A stretch of 7,001 nucleotides of DNA, from positions 1-7,001 of the forward strand of contig CABQHF010000114.1 of NCBI GenBank assembly GCA_902463905.1, written 5' to 3'. The stretch comes from an uncultured Faecalibacterium sp. (lineage in GTDB: Bacteria; Bacillota; Clostridia; Oscillospirales; Ruminococcaceae). Shown here in pieces: positions 1-4,187 of this stretch (position 1 is the stretch's first letter; every line of letters begins with the position of its first letter). A model generated the notes under the pieces. That model did no database searches. It saw nothing but the letters and a program-made list of their open reading frames with translations, and was not told where the DNA came from. The position numbers and the translations under genes are program-made.

Positions 1-59
1 TCCAGTTTGCCGGGTACTGCATCTGCCCCGCCTGCCGCCGCAAGATCGGCGCGCTGTAA
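1..59 (+). CDS. 3' end of unidentified gene with zinc-ribbon-like C-terminus
   Basis: Only the last 18 complete codons are inside the window, reading QFAGYCICPACRRKIGAL and then TAA at 57-59. The Cys-x-Cys-Pro-x-Cys cluster followed by basic residues looks like the second half of a small zinc-binding knuckle or a C-terminal zinc ribbon. The family cannot be named from so short a piece. The stop lies 27 bp before the hydrolase start, with no terminator between them, so the two genes are probably co-transcribed. The frame is supported by its clean end just ahead of the next ribosome binding site. The function is unknown. Confidence 0.6.
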   Translation, partial: QFAGYCICPACRRKIGAL

Positions 60-86
60 ACCAGAACAAAAAGGAGGCTCCCGCCC

Positions 87-1016
87 ATGAGCCGCATGAC
101 AGATTTCACTCTCCCCTCCACGGTGCCCGGGCGCACCCTGCACGCCTTCTGCTGTGAGCCGGAAGGCGAGGTGCGGGCCGTGCTGCAGCTGTCCCACGGC
201 ATGGTGGAGTTCATCGACCGGTATAAGCCGCTGGCGGAGTATCTGGCCGGGCAGGGCATCGTGGTCATCGGCCACGACCACCTGGGCCACGGCGGCTCCA
301 TCCGCACCAAGGCCGATTACGGCTACTTTGCCGAGCCGGACGGCAACCGCGCCGTGCTGGATGACCTGTACGCTATGACCCTGTACGCCAAGCAGCGCTG
401 CCCCGGCGTGCCGTATTTCCTGCTGGGGCACAGCATGGGTTCCTTCTATGCCCGGCAGTACCTGTGCGAGCACGGGCAGGAGCTGAGCGGTGCCATCATC
501 ATGGGCACCGGCTGCCAGCCCAGGGCGCTGGTGCAGTTTGCCCGCAGCACCTGCCGGGCGCTGGCCACCGTGCACGGCTGGCAGTACCGCAGCAAGCTGG
601 TGGCAGACCTCTCCTTTATGGGCTACAACAAGGGGCTGGAAGGGCGCACCACCCACGACTGGCTCAACCGCGACCCCGCCGAGGTGGACAAGTACCTCGC
701 CGACGAGCGCTGCACCTTCACCTTTACCCTCAACGCCTACTACAGCATGTTCAGCGGCATCCTGCGCCTGTACGACCCGGCCTTTCTGGCCCGGACGCCC
801 AGGGACCTGCCGCTGCTGTTCCTCGCCGGCACCGCCGACCCGGTGGGTGAGCGCGGCAAAGGTGTGCTGCGCGCCGTCCAGAGCCTGAAGGATGCCGGTG
901 TGCGGCACATCCGGTGCAAACTGTACCCCGGTGCCCGGCACGAACTGCTGCTGGAGACCAACCGTGCAGAAGTGTTTGCCGATATCTCCGCCTGGCTGAA
1001 CGATCAGCTGGGCTGA
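87..1016 (+). CDS. Alpha/beta hydrolase, monoacylglycerol lipase / lysophospholipase-like (serine aminopeptidase S33 type)
   Basis: This 309-residue protein has the full layout of the Hydrolase_4/PldB-like esterases. The oxyanion-hole strand contains LSHGMVEFIDRY (His37-Gly38), followed by GHDHLGHGGS at 62-71. The nucleophile elbow GHSMG places Ser116 as the catalytic serine. The acid is probably Asp251 in GTADPVG, and the base His285 in GARHE. Residues of roughly 140-235 form the usual helical lid. Relatives cleave acyl esters of monoglycerides or lysophospholipids; the true substrate cannot be read from sequence. There is no signal peptide or membrane segment, so it is probably cytoplasmic. 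ATG 87 is chosen because AAGGAGG at 71-77 sits 9 nt upstream; ATG 96 is a weaker alternative. It probably shares a transcript with the preceding gene and is closed by the terminator at 1044. Length is normal and all key residues are present. Confidence 0.93.
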   Translation: MSRMTDFTLPSTVPGRTLHAFCCEPEGEVRAVLQLSHGMVEFIDRYKPLAEYLAGQGIVVIGHDHLGHGGSIRTKADYGYFAEPDGNRAVLDDLYAMTLYAKQRCPGVPYFLLGHSMGSFYARQYLCEHGQELSGAIIMGTGCQPRALVQFARSTCRALATVHGWQYRSKLVADLSFMGYNKGLEGRTTHDWLNRDPAEVDKYLADERCTFTFTLNAYYSMFSGILRLYDPAFLARTPRDLPLLFLAGTADPVGERGKGVLRAVQSLKDAGVRHIRCKLYPGARHELLLETNRAEVFADISAWLNDQLG

Positions 1017-1043
1017 CGTTTGCCATTTTTTGTGCGCTTCAAA

Positions 1044-1076
1044 GCCGCCGCCCATTTGCCGGGCGGCGGCTTTTTT
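1044..1076 (+). terminator. Rho-independent terminator of the hydrolase gene
   Basis: A perfect 10-bp stem, GCCGCCGCCC (1044-1053) with GGGCGGCGGC (1061-1070), closes a 7-nt loop and is followed directly by six T residues (1071-1076). It begins 27 bp after the hydrolase stop. AAA at 1041-1043 can extend the stem with the T run. The same core recurs at 3855-3885. Confidence 0.93.
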
Positions 1077-1317
1077 GCGCTTTTGGGCCGGATGGGCCGC
1101 CATTCAAAATTTCACATTTTCAGGCCGGATAAATTTCTTTGCCGTAGTGCAACAGCAGCGTTTCAATTATGTGTTAAAGTATCACACAAACGTCTCACCA
1201 CCGTTTCAACGTGTTCGACTTCCCGGTCGTTTCTCTGCCATTTTTTGTGGAAAGGCCACGAATCTTCGTTCTATATTTTGTTCATCTATCCAGTTTTGCC
1301 ATACTTCTCCGGCCGCA
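1077..1317 (+). other. Noncoding upstream region of the first adhesin gene
   Basis: No convincing gene lies here. Reading frames that cross this stretch also run through the terminator, lack ribosome binding sites and show no protein-like composition. The stretch holds short repeats: GGCCGGAT at 1086-1093 and 1123-1130, CGTTTCAA at 1159-1166 and 1202-1209, and TGCCATTTTTTGTG at 1236-1249, which copies 1021-1034 beside the hydrolase stop. It also contains the palindrome listed at 1170-1188. It probably acts as regulatory DNA for the promoter at 1318. Confidence 0.5.
1170..1188. promoter_or_regulatory. Candidate operator palindrome upstream of the first adhesin gene
   Basis: TGTGTTA (1170-1176) faces TCACACA (1182-1188) across 5 bp, matching at 6 of 7 positions as an inverted repeat. 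The shape recalls Crp/Fnr-family or Rex operators, but spacing and sequence fit neither consensus exactly. The centre lies about 174 bp before the predicted transcription start, which is far for a classical activator site. A chance palindrome is possible. Confidence 0.25.
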
Positions 1318-1346
1318 TTGACAAATTTTTAAAAGGGTGCTATATA
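1318..1346 (+). promoter_or_regulatory. SigA-type extended -10 promoter for the first adhesin gene
   Basis: The -35 box is a perfect TTGACA (1318-1323). A 17-bp spacer ends in TGC (1338-1340), giving an extended -10, and TATATA follows at 1341-1346. The spacer is A/T-rich. The predicted start is near 1353, leaving a leader of about 67 nt before ATG 1420. It is one of the two best promoter matches in the window, and its design matches that at 4044-4072. Confidence 0.85.
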
Positions 1347-1373
1347 GAAATTATTATCATTCAAAGGTAGTTC

Positions 1374-1389
1374 CACCGCCTTTACGGTG
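1374..1389 (+). promoter_or_regulatory. Leader stem-loop carrying ACCGCCT, first adhesin gene
   Basis: CACCG (1374-1378) can pair with CGGTG (1385-1389) around a 6-nt loop. ACCGCCT at 1375-1381 spans the stem and the loop and is partly complementary to the ribosome binding site about 23 nt downstream. The same heptamer occurs at nearly the same distance in the leader of the second adhesin gene. The stem is short, so confidence in a regulatory role is low. Confidence 0.3.
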
Positions 1390-1404
1390 TGCGGCAAAAC
1401 CAGT

Positions 1405-1413
1405 AAGGAGAGG
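1405..1413 (+). promoter_or_regulatory. Ribosome binding site fixing the start of the first adhesin
   Basis: AAGGAG (1405-1410), within AAGGAGAGG, sits 9 nt before ATG 1420. It decides the start in favour of ATG 1420 over an in-frame GTG at 1387. That GTG has no well-placed Shine-Dalgarno sequence and would add 11 residues ahead of an already complete signal peptide. Confidence 0.85.
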
Positions 1414-1419
1414 AATCAT

Positions 1420-3744
1420 ATGACAAACAAAAAGTTCAAGATTGCTGCAATGTCACTGGCACTGACTGCCTGTGTGGCTGCAAGCCCGCTTGCTGCCAAC
1501 GCAGAGTCTCCCGATGCCGTCTCCGACACCCCGTCCTCCGCTACCCAGAGCGCGCCGGAAGCCACGGAGCAGGAGACACAAGCTACTTCTAAAAAGAAAG
1601 AGGCTGTCCAGCCTGCAGTTGTAGCGGAGACCCCCGTTGTGGTAGAGACTCCCGAAAAGGAGACTTCCGAAGAGAAGACTCCCGAAGAGAAGACTCCCGA
1701 AAAGGAGACTTCCGAAGAGAAGACTCCCGAAGAGAAGGCTCCCGAAAAGGAGACTTCCGAAGAGAAGGCTCCCGAAAAGGAGACTTCCGAAGAGAAGGCT
1801 CCCGAAAAGGAGACTTCCGAAGAGAAGACTCCCGAAAAGAAGACTCCCGAAGAGAAGACTCCCGAAAAGAAGACTCCCGAAAAGGAGACTTCCGATAAGG
1901 ATATCGTAAGTTCCCTGCTGCCCGGTGCGGACAATGAGGTGTCCTCCGACCCACAGATCAGCCTGCTGATGCCCACCGAAGAGGGTGCTGTTGCAGTGGA
2001 AGACGGTGTCGTTGCAAAGATCGGCGAGACCGGTTACACGAGCTTTGACGAAGCTGTTGCCAACGCAAAAGACGGTGACACCATCCTTGTGACCCAGGAC
2101 ACCGACACCACAGGCCTGAACCTCAGCAAGAACCTGACGATCGAGGGTGCCGCCAAGACCGTTACCAAAAAGGACGCCGACGGCAACGATGTGGAAACCA
2201 CCGAGAAACCCAAGCTGAACTTTACCGATAAGGGCATCGCCCTGTGGAGCAAATCTCTGACCTTCAAGAATATGCAGGTCGTCATGAATAGCATCGGCTC
2301 CACACCCTACACCGCAGAATGGAACTGGTCCACCGTTTGCGCCAGCAAGGATTCCACCCTGACCCTGGATAACACCGACATGACGATGGACGGCACCGGC
2401 ACAGCCAGCAACGTCCACGCCATCTACTTCTGCAAAAACGACAAGCTGAACGTCCAGAACGGCTCCAACCTGACCATCCAGAACTACAAGCAGGACGCCC
2501 TGGAGTGGGACGGCGGTGACGGCGGCTATAATGTCAACATCACCGATGGCTCCACCTACACTTCCGACCACAACCGCTCCGGCTTTACCGGCACTTTCTA
2601 TGTGGCGGTGGACGACAGCACCGTAAAGGTCCTCAACAGCACCGGAAACGGCTCCAACGGCTCCCACTTTGACATCAAGAACGACTCTGACGTGGAGTTC
2701 AGCAACAACGGCAGCCACGGCTTGTCTGCCGGAAACCTGAACATTGAGGATTCCACCGTTACTGCCAGCAACAATGGCCTCACCGGCATCACCTTCACCG
2801 GCAAAGGCAGCATCACCGATTCCACGGTAACGGTCACCGGTACAAAGGGTTTGACGAATTCCCATAGATACGGCTACAATGCAGGTCTGCGGCTGGGAAG
2901 TTCTTCGGCCACACTGGACATCAAAAACAGTACTGTGACCGTCGCCGACAATTATACAAGTGGCATCCTCTGCCGGAAGGGTAGCAAGCTGACCATTGAC
3001 GATGCTTCCACCGTCACCGTCACAGGCAATAAGGCCACGCAGGAAAACGATGAAACCAAGGACGACCTTGCCCAGAGCGGCGGCGGCCTTGTGGTGCGCA
3101 AGAACGCAGAGGCCAAGCTGGGTGCCAAGACCACCATCAACAACAACCACGCTACCGTGGCCGGTGATGATATCTTTGTGGAACAGGGCGGCAAGCTGAC
3201 CTTCTCGGTGACCAATGCCGGCACCGGCGACACCCTGAACGACTGCGGCGACAAGATCGACGGCTGGTATACCGATGCCAACGGCCAGCGCTGGAACTTC
3301 CACGGGGAGGAGCCGTTCTTCCAGAACCTGCTGGACAGCGGTGCCGAACTCACCCAGAACGAAGATGGCACCTACACCATCACCGCCGGGGAAGGCGGCC
3401 TTGCCCTGAAGGCTGCCCACGCCGAGCTGCCCGCACCGGAACCCGATCCGGAACCCACCCCGGATCCGGAACCCACGCCCGATCCTGACACCCCCGTCAG
3501 CCCGGAGGAGCCCACCACGCCTCCCGTGCAGGACGCTGCCCCCGATGAAACCGAGGCCGAGACGCCTGTGACCCCGGAGAACCCCGCCAATCCTTCTGTG
3601 CAGGATGCTACCCCGGACAGCACCGTGGCCGCCCTGCCCAAGACCGGCGTGAACTGGTTCACCGCTCTGGCCATGGCTCTGAGCGGCATGGCGCTCATGG
3701 CAGCCGGTGCCTTCACCAGCCTGTTCGCCAAGAGCAAGCACTGA
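1420..3744 (+). CDS. LPKTG-anchored parallel beta-helix surface protein (putative adhesin) with charged pentapeptide repeats
   Basis: This 774-residue protein is built as a secreted, sortase-anchored surface protein. Residues 1-28 are a signal peptide (basic KKFK, hydrophobic core, likely cleavage ANA|ES). An Ala/Thr/Glu-rich linker follows, then 17 charged pentapeptides (77-161). A YTSFDEAV...GDTI motif (206 onward), common at the start of firmicute surface beta-helices, leads into a right-handed beta-helix-like body (about 225-650) of recurring LTI-x-N/D-x-S/T rungs. The body ends in a small GWYTDANGQRWN segment. A Pro/Asp/Glu linker (about 672-738) precedes LPKTG (739-743), a membrane helix (746-769) and a KSKH tail. 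Sortase would cut between Thr742 and Gly743 and attach the protein to peptidoglycan. Such helices serve in adhesion or glycan binding; no pectate-lyase catalytic site is evident, so adhesin is inference. It has its own promoter and terminators. Confidence 0.88.
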   Translation: MTNKKFKIAAMSLALTACVAASPLAANAESPDAVSDTPSSATQSAPEATEQETQATSKKKEAVQPAVVAETPVVVETPEKETSEEKTPEEKTPEKETSEEKTPEEKAPEKETSEEKAPEKETSEEKAPEKETSEEKTPEKKTPEEKTPEKKTPEKETSDKDIVSSLLPGADNEVSSDPQISLLMPTEEGAVAVEDGVVAKIGETGYTSFDEAVANAKDGDTILVTQDTDTTGLNLSKNLTIEGAAKTVTKKDADGNDVETTEKPKLNFTDKGIALWSKSLTFKNMQVVMNSIGSTPYTAEWNWSTVCASKDSTLTLDNTDMTMDGTGTASNVHAIYFCKNDKLNVQNGSNLTIQNYKQDALEWDGGDGGYNVNITDGSTYTSDHNRSGFTGTFYVAVDDSTVKVLNSTGNGSNGSHFDIKNDSDVEFSNNGSHGLSAGNLNIEDSTVTASNNGLTGITFTGKGSITDSTVTVTGTKGLTNSHRYGYNAGLRLGSSSATLDIKNSTVTVADNYTSGILCRKGSKLTIDDASTVTVTGNKATQENDETKDDLAQSGGGLVVRKNAEAKLGAKTTINNNHATVAGDDIFVEQGGKLTFSVTNAGTGDTLNDCGDKIDGWYTDANGQRWNFHGEEPFFQNLLDSGAELTQNEDGTYTITAGEGGLALKAAHAELPAPEPDPEPTPDPEPTPDPDTPVSPEEPTTPPVQDAAPDETEAETPVTPENPANPSVQDATPDSTVAALPKTGVNWFTALAMALSGMALMAAGAFTSLFAKSKH
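1648..1902 (+). repeat. 17 tandem 15-bp units encoding charged pentapeptides
   Basis: Seventeen in-frame units with consensus (T/A)(P/S)E(K/E)(E/K) encode residues 77-161 of the first adhesin. There is higher-order structure. A 45-bp block is perfectly duplicated (1648-1692, 1693-1737), then a 30-bp block is perfectly triplicated (1738-1767, 1768-1797, 1798-1827), followed by more divergent units ending in TSDKD. The recent perfect copies point to slippage or unequal recombination. Each step keeps the reading frame, so the tract can change length without breaking the gene. Its net charge is about -13. Confidence 0.95.
3445..3480 (+). repeat. Two 18-bp repeats encoding DPEPTP in the wall linker
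   Basis: GATCCGGAACCCACCCCG (3445-3462) is followed by a near copy at 3463-3480 that differs at two bases. Together they encode (DPEPTP)x2 in the Pro-rich wall-spanning linker. A related copy, EPTPDPEPTP, occurs in the second adhesin at 6819-6848. 27 bp are identical between 3450-3476 and 6818-6844. Confidence 0.85.
3573..3627 (+). repeat. 55-bp identical block shared by both adhesin genes, copy 1
   Basis: This block encodes PENPANPSVQDATPDSTV just before AALPKTG. It is identical base for base to 6947-7001 in the second adhesin gene. The match includes third codon positions, while the protein heads are unrelated at the DNA level. Identity may continue beyond the window. It marks a shared anchor cassette that has been copied or homogenised. 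Confidence 0.95.
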
Positions 3745-3765
3745 TGCACTGACAAGGCCAACCCC

Positions 3766-3789
3766 CAGCGAGCCGTAAAAAGCTCGCTG
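3766..3789 (+). other. Perfect 8-bp hairpin after the first adhesin stop
   Basis: CAGCGAGC (3766-3773) pairs perfectly with GCTCGCTG (3782-3789) around CGTAAAAA. It starts 22 bp after the TGA and has no T run, so it is not a terminator by itself. It may protect the 3' end of the mRNA or be a remnant of an older terminator. Confidence 0.5.
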
Positions 3790-3804
3790 TTCCTCGCACA
3801 CAAT

Positions 3805-3840
3805 AACAATGCCCCCGGAGAGTTTTCCGGGGGCATTGTT
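3805..3840 (+). terminator. Rho-independent terminator of the first adhesin gene
   Basis: A perfect 15-bp stem, AACAATGCCCCCGGA (3805-3819) with its exact complement at 3826-3840, closes a 6-nt loop. A T-rich tail follows (GTTTCCATTTTTT, 3841-3853). The A-rich left flank could let it work in both directions. It should separate this gene from the next. Confidence 0.92.
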
Positions 3841-3854
3841 GTTTCCATTTTTTG

Positions 3855-3885
3855 GCTGCCGCCCTCCCGCCGGGCGGCGGCTTTT
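3855..3885 (+). terminator. Second tandem terminator, GC-rich
   Basis: GCTGCCGCCC (3855-3864) pairs with GGGCGGCGGC (3872-3881), with one U-G wobble and a 7-nt loop, followed by TTTT (3882-3885). Its core and CCATTTTTTG flank match the terminator behind the hydrolase gene. Together with 3805-3840 it forms a double stop, which suggests strong insulation of the second adhesin promoter. Confidence 0.8.
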
Positions 3886-4043
3886 CTGCGCTGAAAAAAA
3901 AGGCATTTTTGCAAGTGTATCAATAGCATATCAATAGTGTCTCATCAATGCAACAACAGCGCACATTTCTCTCTGCATTCTGCGTAAAATCTTGCTGCAT
4001 TTTTTTGCATTTTGCCAATTATCCGCGTATTTTCGTAATCTTA
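3886..4043 (+). other. A+T-rich noncoding region upstream of the second adhesin promoter
   Basis: No gene is visible. The region holds three ATCAAT-type direct repeats: ATCAATAG at 3919-3926 and 3930-3937, and ATCAATG at 3944-3950. A T7 run lies at 4000-4006 between GCAT repeats. The A/T-rich stretch just before the -35 box could act as an upstream promoter element. The first two repeats are 11 bp apart, close to one helical turn, so they could be a regulator site. This is weak evidence. Confidence 0.35.
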
Positions 4044-4072
4044 TTGACAGCGCAGCCAGAAAATGGTATATC
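4044..4072 (+). promoter_or_regulatory. SigA-type extended -10 promoter for the second adhesin gene
   Basis: A perfect TTGACA (4044-4049), a 17-bp spacer ending in TGG (4064-4066) and TATATC (4067-4072) make an extended -10 promoter. The predicted start is near 4079, giving a leader of about 110 nt before ATG 4188. It has the same spacing and TGn element as the promoter at 1318-1346, though the spacer sequences differ. Confidence 0.83.
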
Positions 4073-4075
4073 ATG

Positions 4076-4096
4076 AACAGAGTTTATTGCTCTGTT
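4076..4096. promoter_or_regulatory. Inverted repeat across the predicted transcription start
   Basis: AACAGAG (4076-4082) and CTCTGTT (4090-4096) form a perfect 7-bp inverted repeat with a 7-bp centre. It begins just downstream of the -10 box. A protein bound here would block initiation, so it is a plausible repressor operator. It is unlikely to act as an RNA hairpin if transcription starts near 4079, because part of the left arm would be missing. Confidence 0.35.
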
Positions 4097-4108
4097 TTAT
4101 CCCCATAT

Positions 4109-4132
4109 AGATACAATTTATAGTATCTTTTT
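4109..4132 (+). promoter_or_regulatory. A/T-rich leader hairpin followed by a T run
   Basis: AGATAC (4109-4114) pairs with GTATCT (4123-4128) around an 8-nt loop, and the T run continues to 4132. The shape resembles a terminator, but the stem is short and weak. It could be a pause or attenuation element in the leader of the second adhesin gene. Confidence 0.3.
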
Positions 4133-4141
4133 GTGTGTGTC

Positions 4142-4165
4142 GGAACCGCCTGGAGATCGGGTTCC
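4142..4165 (+). promoter_or_regulatory. Leader hairpin with ACCGCCT just before the ribosome binding site
   Basis: GGAACC (4142-4147) pairs with GGTTCC (4160-4165) around a 12-nt loop, followed by T5 (4168-4172) and then the ribosome binding site. ACCGCCT (4145-4151) overlaps the left arm and could instead pair with AGGAGGT (4174-4180) at 6 of 7 positions. The two pairings exclude each other, which is the logic of a translation switch. No known riboswitch class is recognisable. Confidence 0.35.
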
Positions 4166-4172
4166 CATTTTT

Positions 4173-4180
4173 GAGGAGGT
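4173..4180 (+). promoter_or_regulatory. Near-perfect ribosome binding site of the second adhesin
   Basis: GAGGAGGT (4173-4180) lies 7 nt before ATG 4188, an almost full complement of the 16S rRNA tail. It fixes the start codon directly ahead of a complete signal peptide. Confidence 0.9.
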
Positions 4181-4187
4181 ATTACTC

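Noticed and set aside
1020..1370. Overlapping + strand open frames of 100-116 codons between hydrolase and adhesin
   Set aside because: They read through the terminator at 1044-1076 and the promoter at 1318-1346, have no ribosome binding site, and show no protein-like composition.
1387..1419. GTG 1387 as an upstream start for the first adhesin
   Set aside because: There is no Shine-Dalgarno sequence at a useful distance. The added residues would precede a complete signal peptide, while ATG 1420 has a strong site 9 nt upstream.
1648..1902. The repeat tract as a CRISPR array
   Set aside because: Units are contiguous 15-mers in frame with a gene. There are no unique spacers between repeats.
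2035..3420. Beta-helix domain as an active pectate lyase or other polysaccharide lyase
   Set aside because: The fold signature is generic to surface beta-helices. I could not find the conserved Asp/Arg catalytic cluster of lyases, so only a putative adhesin role is called.
1453..3906. An 817-codon open frame on the - strand opposite the first adhesin
   Set aside because: It is in exact codon register with the + strand gene. Its lack of stops follows from that gene avoiding TTA, CTA and TCA codons. It has LLFGS repeats that merely mirror the EK repeats, and it runs through both terminators.
4097..4187. Second adhesin leader as a known riboswitch
   Set aside because: No conserved core of a familiar class, such as c-di-GMP, TPP, SAM or cobalamin, can be recognised in this short leader.
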